Positions 1 to 7,252 of a DNA stretch of 64,000 bases are shown here, piece after piece. Positions within the stretch are counted from its first letter, which is position 1, and the number at the start of each line of letters is the position of its first letter. The translations under genes were made by a program, and so were the position numbers. Source of the DNA: Sphaerisporangium fuscum (lineage in GTDB: Bacteria > Actinomycetota > Actinomycetes > Streptosporangiales > Streptosporangiaceae); the NCBI RefSeq assembly GCF_018531465.1, contig NZ_JAHDTF010000041.1, positions 36,499 through 100,498 of the forward strand. Reading direction: 5' to 3'. Under the pieces are notes generated by a model. That model ran no database searches and was not told the DNA's origin. It worked only from the letters and a program-made list of their open reading frames with translations.

Positions 1-512
1 AGGCCGGAATACAGCTGCGGGCACCGCTTCCTGACCAGATCGATCGCGTCGATCACCTTGTCGTAGCTGCTGCGACCGTTGGCGTACAGGCGATGGCGGT
101 CGTTGGCGGCACGGTCGCCGTCGAGCGAGATACCGATCTTGATGTCGTGTTCGGTGAAAAGGTCGCAGAACGCCTCGTCCAGCAGGACGCCGTTGGTGTG
201 GATCTTGAGCTCGAGGTCACAGACGCCGTCGAGCGCGCGGGCCAGCTCGCGGGCGATGCGGCCCAGCCGTTCACGACCCGCCAGCAGCGGCTCGCCGCCG
301 TGCAGTACCACGTCGACACTCGACAGGCCGTGCCGTCTCGCGTGCTCGGCGATTCTGGCCGCCGAGCGGGTCGCCGTGTGGTCGGACATGACCTTGGGCC
401 GGCCCCGCCAGCTCTGATCGGCATGTTCGTACACATAACAGTGGTCACAGGCCAAATCACAGCGGCTAGCGACCTTCAGTACGAATTGCCGAAAAGGGAC
501 GGGGAGGCTCAC
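1..512 (-). CDS. fxsB: FxsB-type radical SAM peptide maturase (partial, 3' end outside window)
   Basis: Reading leftwards from a GTG at 512 the frame is open to the window edge, about 170 residues. It begins MSLPVPFRQFVLKVASRCDL and carries the radical SAM cluster motif CX3CX2C (CDLACDHCY, about residues 18-26), followed by a VLHGGEPLLAG segment and an LKIHTNGVLLDE segment, both typical of SPASM-type peptide maturases. The family modifies the C-terminus of FxsA-type precursors; FxsB enzymes have been described as cyclophane-forming. The gene starts 9 bases after the fxsA stop, so the two are surely co-transcribed. The C-terminal SPASM part lies outside the window. The family call is firm; the FxsB subtype rests mainly on the adjacent FxsA. 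Confidence 0.88.
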   Translation of the reverse strand, partial: MSLPVPFRQFVLKVASRCDLACDHCYVYEHADQSWRGRPKVMSDHTATRSAARIAEHARRHGLSSVDVVLHGGEPLLAGRERLGRIARELARALDGVCDLELKIHTNGVLLDEAFCDLFTEHDIKIGISLDGDRAANDRHRLYANGRSSYDKVIDAIDLVRKRCPQLYSG

Positions 513-521
513 GGGGGCGGC

Positions 522-692
522 TCAGATGGAGGAGTTGAAAGCGGCGACGCTCACCCCGGTGGTCGAGACCTGAACCCGGTCGAGCAGGCCGGCTCCGGCG
601 AGGGAGCCGAGGCTCGCCAGTGAAATCTCCCGCACATCCGCGAGATCGGTCGCGGCTCCGGACTTCGAGTCCTCGGCGATGTCGTTCTTCAT
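522..692 (-). CDS. fxsA: FxsA-type precursor peptide (FxSxx-COOH)
   Basis: A 56-residue peptide beginning MKNDIAEDSKSGAATDLADV and ending GVSVAAFNSSI. The last five residues, FNSSI, match the FxSxx C-terminus that defines FxsA, the substrate of the FxsB radical SAM enzyme encoded directly downstream. The frame is open further upstream, but the ATG at 692 is preferred because an AGGTGG sequence lies about 6 bases before it and family members start with a short acidic leader like this one. The peptide is Leu/Ser/Ala-rich in the middle with no membrane segment, so the N-terminal part probably acts as leader and the C-terminus as modified core. The biological role of the product is not established. 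Confidence 0.85.
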   Translation of the reverse strand: MKNDIAEDSKSGAATDLADVREISLASLGSLAGAGLLDRVQVSTTGVSVAAFNSSI

Positions 693-1527
693 GGTGCCAC
701 CTACAGTCCGGAAGTATCGATTACGAACAGCATGCGTTACGAGAGGTATCTGAAGTGTAACGTTCCGTGCAGGATCCTTCACGCACTCTGCTAAGACATC
801 GTTCACAGACTCGCCTGTGGCAATGGAAAGCATCGATACGCCCTGGTCGGTCACTCGGCCGGTCCCGCTTCACCTTCGAATACGGGCGAATTCAACCATC
901 TTTTCGTGTGTTAAGGGTAGCCGGATACCGGTCGCACCCCTATCAGGGTTGACGAGTATGTCACGTATGTCCGCCTGTTGAGCTGCTTATCCGTAATGAA
1001 GTGACTTGCGGACTTTAAACGGATTGCTCCGTAATGGCCGATTGATAGTAGGCTGTGTCCGGATGGGGCAATGTCGAAGGGGATCGGCCTGGAGGTAGGC
1101 CTCCGGGCTTGACCTGCTCGTTTACTCCTGGGGGCCGCCTGATGATCTGGTCCGTGATTGCAAACATGAACCTCAGCGCGAGATGTCCGTAAATCCGGTT
1201 TTAAGATGATTGATCACCCTTGCGACGGGTGTGCTCAATGAGCGGGGAGAGAGTTCCTTGTTCCGGTCGAGGGCCTTCTGGTTGTGGATGGCGAATGCGA
1301 CCGACATGCTAGGCGTCTGGCCTTGGGTAGCGTCCCTGCCTGGCATTTCGGACTTGTCGGATTGTCTGTTAAATGTGGCGAGCGTTGACAGGGAGGCGAG
1401 CGATGCGTCATACCTAAGTTTCGCCATTAAACGATCATTTATCGGCATCGCAACCGTATAACACTTCTGCCGGTCGCCACCTGCGGCCACACTTGACATC
1501 GATCAAATAAACGGCTCCAGTGAATAA
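693..1527. other. 835-base gene-poor, less GC-rich intergenic region
   Basis: Between fxsA and the SLATT gene no frame looks like a real gene. A 108-codon frame on the minus strand (1173-1499) has no convincing ribosome site and no recognisable motif. Composition is visibly less GC-rich than the flanks. Two possible RNA hairpins are visible: CCTGGAGG-TAGG-CCTCCGGG at 1088-1107, and an imperfect pair with arms near 1209-1219 and 1227-1239. The fxsA promoter must lie in the left part and the SLATT promoter in the right part; I cannot place either with confidence. Confidence 0.5.
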
Positions 1528-2409
1528 ATGGCCAGTAATCCGGAGGCAGGGTTCCCTGCGCTCTATCAGGCCGCGGACCGGGGGGCCGTCGTGGGGCAGC
1601 GGCGGTTGCTCGCCGCCACCAGCCTGCGGCTCGCCTCGCTGGTGATGGCCGCCGTGTTCGGGTCGTTCAGCATCGACGCCGGGCAGGTGGACGCGGCGGC
1701 GCTGGTCGCGGGGGCGGCCCTCGCCACGGCGCTCGTCACCGAGGTGTACCTCCTCACCGCGCGGCCCGACCGGCAGTGGTACGAGGCGAGGGCGGCGGCG
1801 GAGTCGGCGAAGACCCTGGCGTGGCGCTATCTGGTGGGAGGGGAGCCGTTCGGCAGGGACGTCGGCGACGACGCGCGGGTCGACCTCCTGTTGCACCGCA
1901 GGTTCTCCGAGATCACCGGTGGGATCAAGGGGTTCGCCCCGATTCCTCCGGCGGAAGAGGAATCGCAGGTCACCGCGATGATGCGCGACATCCGGGCGCT
2001 GTCGCTGGAGGAGCGCCAGAGGCACTACATGACCGGCCGCATCAACGACCAGCGCACCTGGTACAGCATCAAGGCCAGGTACCACGACCGCCGTGCCTCG
2101 CAGTGGTCGGTGGCGCTGGCGGCGATGGAGGCCTGCGGCCTGATCGCCGCCGTCCTCAACGCCGTCCAGCTGATCAACATCGACCTTCCGGGCATCCTGG
2201 GCGCCGTCGCCGCCGCCGGCATCGCCTGGCTCCAGACCCGGCAACACCAGCAACTGGCCACCTCGTACTCGATAGCGGCCCTCGAACTCGGCGACATCGT
2301 GTCGCGGGTCGAATGGCCCCGAACCGAGTCGGAGTGGGCGCACTTCGTCGACGAGTCCGAGGAGGCCATCTCGCGTGAACACATGCTGTGGTGGGGGTCG
2401 CGCAGCTGA
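1528..2409 (+). CDS. SLATT-type (DUF4231-like) four-TM membrane protein
   Basis: A 293-residue protein with two hydrophobic hairpins: helices near residues 28-46 and 53-75, and near 191-215 and 219-236. Between them is a conserved-looking cytosolic stretch (RPDRQWYEARAAAESAKTLA, then WRYLVGGEPFG). This layout, two 2TM units joined by a polar linker, matches the SLATT/DUF4231 group, predicted as pore-forming effectors in nucleotide-second-messenger conflict systems. The next gene, 37 bases downstream, encodes a SLOG-like protein, and SLATT with SLOG is the pairing the family is named for. That the protein opens membranes on sensing a nucleotide signal is inferred. The start at 1528 was taken because the sequence begins plausibly there; no strong SD is visible. 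Confidence 0.72.
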   Translation: MASNPEAGFPALYQAADRGAVVGQRRLLAATSLRLASLVMAAVFGSFSIDAGQVDAAALVAGAALATALVTEVYLLTARPDRQWYEARAAAESAKTLAWRYLVGGEPFGRDVGDDARVDLLLHRRFSEITGGIKGFAPIPPAEEESQVTAMMRDIRALSLEERQRHYMTGRINDQRTWYSIKARYHDRRASQWSVALAAMEACGLIAAVLNAVQLINIDLPGILGAVAAAGIAWLQTRQHQQLATSYSIAALELGDIVSRVEWPRTESEWAHFVDESEEAISREHMLWWGSRS

Positions 2410-2446
2410 GGCCCGCGTCCCTCTCACGACCGTCAGGAGCCCGCCG

Positions 2447-2926
2447 GTGCGCATCGCCGTCTCAGGTCATCGCGGGTTGCCCTCCGGTACGGCCGTGCTG
2501 GTCGAGGCGGCCATCAGGGAGATCCTCGCCGAGCACGAGGTTCCCGCCGAGGTGAGGGGCATCTCCTGCCTGGCCGACGGCGCCGACCAGATCTTCGCCC
2601 GGGCCGTGGTGGATCTCGGCGGCACGCTGGAGGCGGTCGTCTGCTCCGAGACGTACCGCGAGGGCCTTCCGCCGGCCGCGCGGGACGAGTACGACACGCT
2701 CATGAGCGCCGCGCGGAAGGTGCACCGGCTGCGGCACGTCGAGTCGACGAACGAGTCGTACATGGCGGGCAGCCTGCTCATGCTCGACCTGGCCGACGAG
2801 CTGTACGCGGTCTGGGACGGCGAGCCGGCGCGCGGCTACGGGGGCACGGCCGACGTCGTGGCCGCGGCGCAGGGGCGGGGGATGAAGGTGCGGGTCATCT
2901 GGCCGGAAGGGGCGCGGCGCGACTGA
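2447..2926 (+). CDS. SLOG-like (Rossmann, DprA/LOG-related) protein, partner of the SLATT gene
   Basis: A 159-residue protein starting at GTG 2447, chosen because an AGGAG ribosome site lies about 8 bases upstream and the Rossmann strand begins at once (MRIAVSGHRGLPSG). The N-terminal SGHRG, the central CLADGADQIFA and the later DLADELYAVWDGEPARGYGGTADVV segments are the signature of the SLOG/LOG superfamily, whose members bind or cleave nucleotide-derived ligands. It probably senses or makes a nucleotide ligand for the four-TM SLATT protein encoded just upstream in the same operon. The specific ligand cannot be told from sequence. Confidence 0.7.
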   Translation: MRIAVSGHRGLPSGTAVLVEAAIREILAEHEVPAEVRGISCLADGADQIFARAVVDLGGTLEAVVCSETYREGLPPAARDEYDTLMSAARKVHRLRHVESTNESYMAGSLLMLDLADELYAVWDGEPARGYGGTADVVAAAQGRGMKVRVIWPEGARRD

Positions 2927-2941
2927 GCGGTCGAAAACGGC

Positions 2942-2974
2942 CGGCATACATGACAGCGGTTGACAGGTATGCCG
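2942..2974. promoter_or_regulatory. Inverted repeat upstream of the VOC gene
   Basis: CGGCATAC at 2942-2949 and GTATGCCG at 2967-2974 form 8-bp arms around a 17-base spacer. A TTGACA hexamer lies inside the spacer at about 2960-2965. The element sits 15 bases before the preferred start of the VOC gene and could be an operator. The binding protein is unknown. Confidence 0.35.
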
Positions 2975-2988
2975 TCGACGATGGACAC

Positions 2989-3348
2989 ATGACGACGCAC
3001 GCCGAACTCATCGCGATCACCATTGACTGTGCCGAGCCCAAGAAGCTCGCCGAGTTCTATTCCAAGATCACAGGCTGGGACGTGACGTATGCCGAGGACG
3101 CCTATGCCGCCGTCGGGAACGAGACGACCAACATCTACTTCCAGCAGGTCCCGGAACGGAAGGCGGCCGCCTGGCCCGGTCCGGACAAGCAGTTCCACCT
3201 GGACTTCCGGGTCCCGGACGTGGACAAGGCCGTCCAGGAGTACATCGAGCTGGGCGCCACCAAGCCCGACTTCCAGCCCGGCGGGCACTGGACCGTCATG
3301 GCCGACCCCGAGGGCCACCTGTTCTGCGTGTGCCCCGAACGGTCGTGA
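2989..3348 (+). CDS. VOC/glyoxalase-bleomycin-resistance family protein
   Basis: A 119-residue single-domain protein (MTTHAELIAITIDCAEPKKL...) with the beta-alpha-beta-beta-beta pattern of the vicinal oxygen chelate fold. The strand ending QFHLDFRVPDVDKAVQEYIELGA and the C-terminal HWTVMADPEGHLFCVC are typical. Candidate metal ligands are His in QFHLDF and residues in DPEGHLFC. Family members are small dioxygenases, isomerases or antibiotic-binding proteins; the substrate cannot be told. An upstream in-frame ATG at 2950 would add 13 poorly conserved residues overlapping the inverted repeat, so 2989 is preferred. A hairpin terminator follows directly. Confidence 0.8.
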   Translation: MTTHAELIAITIDCAEPKKLAEFYSKITGWDVTYAEDAYAAVGNETTNIYFQQVPERKAAAWPGPDKQFHLDFRVPDVDKAVQEYIELGATKPDFQPGGHWTVMADPEGHLFCVCPERS

Positions 3349-3358
3349 CGACGGCGGC

Positions 3359-3388
3359 CAGGGCCGGGTGCGAGGGCACCCGGCCCTG
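3359..3388 (+). terminator. Hairpin terminator after the VOC gene
   Basis: CAGGGCCGGGTGC (3359-3371), loop GAGG, GCACCCGGCCCTG (3376-3388): a perfect 13-bp GC-rich stem 11 bases after the VOC stop. There is no clear T tract, as is common in high-GC actinomycetes. Confidence 0.7.
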
Positions 3389-3444
3389 CCACATGTACGG
3401 CATATCCGGATTGGGGGGCCCGTTTTCGGGCAGGGGAGGACACC

Positions 3445-3663
3445 ATGCCGGAGCACACGGGACCGCCAGGACCGACGAACCCAGGCCGGACCTCCGAGGA
3501 CACCGTGCCGGAACCCCGTGGCGAACGCGTTTCCGCAGCGAAATCACGCCGTCTCTCTCCGTCGACGTCCCGGAGCGCGGGCCCCTCCCGCCGTGCGCAA
3601 TGCCGGGGATTGGCGAACCGGCGACGTAGGTTTGTCCCTAAGCTGACGGGGTGTTCCGACTGA
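3445..3663 (+). CDS. Doubtful small hypothetical protein
   Basis: A 72-codon frame with a good ribosome site (GGGGAGGACACC before ATG 3445). The product is Pro/Arg/Ser-rich (MPEHTGPPGPTNPGRTSEDT...) with no recognisable fold, membrane segment or signal peptide. It fills most of the gap between the VOC terminator and the DMT transporter. It may be a real short gene, the 5' remnant of a decayed one, or chance. I report it only because of the SD-ATG arrangement. Confidence 0.22.
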   Translation: MPEHTGPPGPTNPGRTSEDTVPEPRGERVSAAKSRRLSPSTSRSAGPSRRAQCRGLANRRRRFVPKLTGCSD

Positions 3664-3715
3664 TGACCCCACATCTGCCGTCCCCTGCCCTCCTGCTTGC
3701 GGCCGGTGGTCGCCC

Positions 3716-4600
3716 ATGATCTGGCTTGGTGTGTCGATCGCGCTGGTCGGCGCGCTCGGGTACGCCGGAGGCGCGGCCCTGCAGCAGCACGAGGCCGTCC
3801 GCGGCGGCGCCAGCCTGAAGCTGGTCAAGCGGCCGAGGTGGTGGATCGGGGGTGTCATCGGGTTCGCCGGCGCGTCCCTGCACGCGGTCGCGCTGAGTTT
3901 CGCGCCGCTGGTGCTGATCCAGCCGGTCAGCGTGACGACGCTGGTCTTCGCCGTTCCGCTGGCGGCGGTGCTGCACGGCAGGCGTCCCCACAAGGCGGAG
4001 GTGCTCGGCTCCATCGGGGTGGCCGCGGGACTGCTGGGGCTCATGCTGCTGATACCGCAGACCGACACCCGTCCCGTGCTGTCGACCCCGGCGGCGCTGG
4101 GCTTCCTCGCGGTCGTGGCCGCGGTGGTCGGTGTGTGCGAGCTGGCCGCGCGCCGCGCCAAGGGCCCCACCAAGGCGCTGCTGCTGTCCATCGGGGCGGG
4201 TTCGGTGACGGCGTCGGTGTCGACGTTCGTGCGGGTCGTCGGGGGAGGCCTCGGGGGCGACTTCTCGCGCCTGCTCCACTGGTTCACCGCCGCCATCCCG
4301 GTGCTGCTGGTCTGCGCCATCGTGCTGCTGCAGAAGTCGTACGCGGTGGGCTACTTCGGCATCGCGTACGCCGGGGTGCAGGTGGTGGACCCGATCACCT
4401 CGGTGCTCGCGGGCGCCATCCTGCTCGGTGAGCCGCTGCCGAGCGGCGCGGGCAACGCCATCCCCGCCGTGATCTCCGCGGCCGTGCTGATCGCCGGGAC
4501 GATCACCCTCGGCCGCCTCGCCCCCGACAGCACCAAGGCCGTCACACCCCCGCACCCGGAGGTCCCCGTCCCGGTCACGACGCGGGCGGGCGCCAGCTGA
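3716..4600 (+). CDS. DMT-superfamily transporter (EamA/NIPA-like)
   Basis: A 294-residue integral membrane protein with about nine to ten hydrophobic segments in two similar halves: half one from MIWLGVSIALVGALGYAGGAA, half two from about residue 150 to IPAVISAAVLIAGTITLG. The segment ALSFAPLVLIQPVSVTTLVFAVPLAA and the later YFGIAYAGVQVVDPITSVLAGAILLGEPL are the EamA-type signature. Members export or import small metabolites or, in the NIPA branch, Mg2+; the substrate is unknown. It runs tail-to-tail with the FAD monooxygenase gene, overlapping its 3' end by 26 bases, so the pair is convergent and not co-transcribed. Confidence 0.8.
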   Translation: MIWLGVSIALVGALGYAGGAALQQHEAVRGGASLKLVKRPRWWIGGVIGFAGASLHAVALSFAPLVLIQPVSVTTLVFAVPLAAVLHGRRPHKAEVLGSIGVAAGLLGLMLLIPQTDTRPVLSTPAALGFLAVVAAVVGVCELAARRAKGPTKALLLSIGAGSVTASVSTFVRVVGGGLGGDFSRLLHWFTAAIPVLLVCAIVLLQKSYAVGYFGIAYAGVQVVDPITSVLAGAILLGEPLPSGAGNAIPAVISAAVLIAGTITLGRLAPDSTKAVTPPHPEVPVPVTTRAGAS

Positions 4601-5720
4601 GGACGTCGTCGAGCCGGCGCAGCATGAGCTCCTCCGGGAGGCGACCGGCGAGCGACATGAGCGTCTCCCTCGCCCAGACGGCGAGGGGGTTGGTCCACCT
4701 GGTCACGCGGCAGATGTTCCAGGAACTCTCCACGATCTTCGTCGTCCGGGGCAGTCTGGCATCGGTGTAGGCCGCGAGCCGGCCCGCCGTACCTCCACCC
4801 TCCATCACGTGCGCGAGGACCACGGCGTCCTCGATCGCCTGGCAGGCTCCCTGGCCCATGTTGGGCGTCATCGCGTGCGCCGCGTCGCCGAGCAGGGCCA
4901 CCCGCCCCTGGTGGAAGGCGGGCAGGGGACGGGCCGACGAGAAGACGTCGTGCCTCAGGATGCCGTCCGGCCGGGCCGCGGCGAGCAGCCGGGGGATGGG
5001 GTCGTGCCAGTCCCCGAACAGCCGGAGCAACTCGTCGCGCTGGTCGCCGCCCTTCGGCCCGCTCCGGTCCAGGGTGGCGGTGGCGTAGCAGTAGACCAGG
5101 TCGCCGGCGAGCGGCATGATCCCGAAGACCGTCCCGGCACCCCACGTCTCGCTGCCCCGCAGGTCCATTTCGGGACGGGGGACGACCACCCGCCAGCTGG
5201 TGACGCCGGAGTGCACCGGTGCGGGATGGGCGGGGAACAGGGCGCGCCGTACGGCCGAGTGGATGCCGTCGGCGGCCACGATCAGGTCGGCGTCGAGGTC
5301 GCCGTCGTCGGTGGAGACCCGCCCGGTACCGGGGTCGACGGCGTGGACGGTGGTGCCGAGGCGCAGCGTGTCCGGGGCGAGCCGGGCGGCGAGCAGTTCC
5401 ACCAGCGCGGGGCGCAGGAGGACGACGATGGGCTCGCCGAAGCGGGCCTGTGCGGTGGCGGCGTCGGTGTGCATGAACCACCGGCCGTCCGGCGCGCGCA
5501 GCCCGGTGCCGCCTTCGAGCGCGGCGAGCTTGCGCACCTCGTCGCCCACGCCGATCGTCTGCAGCGCCCGGAGCGCGTTGGGGGCGATGGCGAGCCCGGA
5601 GCCGATGGGTTCCAGTGATCGCGCCCGCTCGCACAGGGTAACCGACCAGCCCTTCTGACCGAGGGCGATGGCGGCCGTCAGTCCGCCGATCCCGCCGCCG
5701 ATCACTACCGCATGAGACAT
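4575..5720 (-). CDS. FAD-dependent monooxygenase (PHBH/salicylate hydroxylase-like)
   Basis: A 381-residue flavoprotein. It has the N-terminal Rossmann motif VVIGGGIGGLTAAIALGQ (GxGxxG, residues 5-22), a mid-protein DLIVAADGIHSAVRR (the DG motif binding FAD and NAD(P)H), and the second FAD motif VALLGDAAHAMTPNMGQGA (GD motif). This set defines group A flavin monooxygenases, which hydroxylate aromatic or other small substrates using NAD(P)H and O2. The ATG at 5720 was chosen over longer frames because GGAGGA lies 5-6 bases upstream and the Rossmann strand begins at once. It is divergent from a TetR gene with two palindromes in the 55-base gap, so TetR repression is likely. The substrate is unknown. 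Confidence 0.88.
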   Translation of the reverse strand: MSHAVVIGGGIGGLTAAIALGQKGWSVTLCERARSLEPIGSGLAIAPNALRALQTIGVGDEVRKLAALEGGTGLRAPDGRWFMHTDAATAQARFGEPIVVLLRPALVELLAARLAPDTLRLGTTVHAVDPGTGRVSTDDGDLDADLIVAADGIHSAVRRALFPAHPAPVHSGVTSWRVVVPRPEMDLRGSETWGAGTVFGIMPLAGDLVYCYATATLDRSGPKGGDQRDELLRLFGDWHDPIPRLLAAARPDGILRHDVFSSARPLPAFHQGRVALLGDAAHAMTPNMGQGACQAIEDAVVLAHVMEGGGTAGRLAAYTDARLPRTTKIVESSWNICRVTRWTNPLAVWARETLMSLAGRLPEELMLRRLDDVLSWRPPAS

Positions 5721-5733
5721 GAAGTCCTCCCTC

Positions 5734-5767
5734 ACTACAGATGTAGTTACGGTACTACACCGGTAGT
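5734..5767. promoter_or_regulatory. Two tandem TetR-type operator palindromes
   Basis: ACTACAGATGTAGT (5734-5747) and ACTACACCGGTAGT (5754-5767) are both palindromes with ACTAC/GTAGT half-sites, their centres 20 bp (two helical turns) apart. They fill the intergenic gap between the divergent FAD monooxygenase and TetR genes, the classic position for autoregulated TetR control of both. Confidence 0.7.
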
Positions 5768-5775
5768 CTGGTCCC

Positions 5776-6342
5776 ATGCGGAGGGAGGAACTGGTCGCGG
5801 AGACGGCCATAACGCTGCTGGTCGAACGGGGCATGCGCGGCCTGACACACCGCGCGGTCGACGAGGCGGCGGGGCTGCCACCAGGGTCCACGTCGAACGT
5901 CGCGCGCACACGGGCGGCGCTGCTCGATCTCACCCTGGCGCGGCTCACCATGCTGGAGGAGGCCGCCTTCCCCGCCTTCTCGGCCGGTGACAATCTGGAG
6001 GCCGGGCGGTTGGCCGAGCTGACGGCCGGTTTCCTGCACTTCCAGCTCACGGAGGGGCGCCGCACGTCTTTGGCCCGGTACGAGCTGGCGCTGGAGGCCA
6101 CGCGCCGGCCGGAGCTGCGGAAGGTCTACGACGAAATCGGCCGCCGCTTCCGTGAGGCCGCCATCGCGGTGCTGGCCTCCGCCGGTTCGGCCGATCCGGT
6201 GCGGCACGGCGGGCAACTGGTGGCCTTCGCCGAAGGCGTGATCTTCGACGCCCTGGTGGGCGCGGGCACCACTCCGACGCTGGACGAACTGCGCAGCTCC
6301 ATGCACGAGGTGGTCAACGGCATGCTGAGCGGCAGCCCTTAG
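5776..6342 (+). CDS. TetR/AcrR-family repressor of the divergent monooxygenase
   Basis: A 188-residue regulator with a TetR N-terminal DNA-binding helix-turn-helix (MRREELVAETAITLLVERGM, then GLTHRAVDEAAGLPPGSTS, residues 1-47) and an all-helical ligand-binding C-terminus. It lies head-to-head with an FAD monooxygenase gene, the two starts separated by 55 bases that hold two 14-bp palindromes, so it probably represses the monooxygenase and itself until an inducer binds. No SD is visible before ATG 5776, which is only 8 bases after the second palindrome; a leaderless transcript is possible. Confidence 0.87.
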   Translation: MRREELVAETAITLLVERGMRGLTHRAVDEAAGLPPGSTSNVARTRAALLDLTLARLTMLEEAAFPAFSAGDNLEAGRLAELTAGFLHFQLTEGRRTSLARYELALEATRRPELRKVYDEIGRRFREAAIAVLASAGSADPVRHGGQLVAFAEGVIFDALVGAGTTPTLDELRSSMHEVVNGMLSGSP

Positions 6343-6514
6343 CCGGCGTGCCGCCGTACGGCGGCGCCGGATCCGCCGTACCCACTTCTCGCCGATACGG
6401 CGCCGGGGAAATGACGACGGTGAACGGGGGGAGGGGCGGGCTGGGGTGAGCCGCGAGGGTGGCCGGGGTGGGTATCGCCCTGGGCGCTTGGTGTCGAGGG
6501 GGCGGCCGGTGGGG

Positions 6515-7105
6515 TCAGCGGTTGAGCAGCTGCTCCAGGCGGAGCCTGCAGGAGGGCCACTCGTCGTCGAGGATGCCGAAGTACACCGTGTCCCGCCAGG
6601 TCCCGTCCGGACGGCGGCGGTGGCGCCGCAGCGTGCCCTCGTACACTCCGCCGATGCGGCGGATCGCGTTCTGCGAGCGCGTGTTGAGGCAGTCGGTCTT
6701 GAGCAGAACCCGGTTGTGGCCGAGCTTGTCGAAGGCGTGGGTCAGCAGGAGCAGCTTGCACTCGGTGTTGACGGCGGTCCGCCAGTACGCCCGGCCGTAC
6801 CACGTCCAGCCGATCTCCAGGCTGTCGTCGAAGTCGGGGACGTCCCAGTAGCTGGTCCACCCCACAGCGCGCCCCGTCTCCCGCTGGACGACCGCGAACG
6901 GGACGTTCCGGGGGTTCTCGATGAGCGAGGCGGCCACCCGCCGCAGCTCCTCCTCGCTCCGGGGCGTGGCGACGGGCAGCCACCGCCACACCTCGTCGTC
7001 GTTCCCGCCCGCCTCGAACAGGTCGGGGACGTGGTCGAGGGCGAGCGGCACCAGCCGTACGGTGCGGCCTTCGAGGATGACGGGGTCGGGCATCTTGGCG
7101 GTCAT
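6515..7105 (-). CDS. GNAT-family N-acetyltransferase (RimJ/RimL type)
   Basis: A 196-residue single-domain acetyltransferase. It begins with PVILEGRTVRLVPLALDHVPDL, the RimJ/RimL opening, and has the acetyl-CoA region around EIGWTWYGRAYWRTAVNTECKLLLLTHAF and the ILKTDCLNTRSQNAIRRIGGVYEG motif seen in ribosomal-protein and small-molecule acetyltransferases of this branch. The acceptor is unknown. ATG 7105 is used; an internal Met at codon 5 is an alternative start. The gene stands alone, divergent from the dehydrogenase operon. Confidence 0.85.
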   Translation of the reverse strand: MTAKMPDPVILEGRTVRLVPLALDHVPDLFEAGGNDDEVWRWLPVATPRSEEELRRVAASLIENPRNVPFAVVQRETGRAVGWTSYWDVPDFDDSLEIGWTWYGRAYWRTAVNTECKLLLLTHAFDKLGHNRVLLKTDCLNTRSQNAIRRIGGVYEGTLRRHRRRPDGTWRDTVYFGILDDEWPSCRLRLEQLLNR

Positions 7106-7202
7106 GGTGGAAGTGTCACAGTGAAGGGCGGCTTCCCGACAGAGCCACTTTCCAGCCGTTCACAGGAACCACTTCCCGTGGCGGCGGTCGGCGGTCGACA
7201 GG

Positions 7203-7222
7203 CATACCGGCCGGTCGGTACG
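7203..7222. promoter_or_regulatory. Putative TetR operator upstream of the acyl-CoA dehydrogenase operon
   Basis: CATACCGGCCGGTCGGTACG contains ACCGGCCGGTCGGT (7206-7219), which matches the palindrome ACCGACTGGTCGGT upstream of the TetR gene at 16029 in 12 of 14 positions; including the preceding CAT, 15 of 17. It lies 31 bases before the phosphotransferase start, where repressor binding would block the operon promoter. Confidence 0.6.
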
Positions 7223-7252
7223 CTCCAGTGACCGGGACGACTAGGGAGCGCG

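Noticed and set aside
1173..1499. A 108-codon minus-strand frame in the low-GC gap
   Set aside because: Weak start context and no recognisable motif; kept only as part of the intergenic note.
2375..2446. Upstream extension of the SLOG-like protein
   Set aside because: The extra residues overlap the SLATT stop and lack similarity; an SD just before GTG 2447 and the immediate Rossmann strand favour the shorter form.
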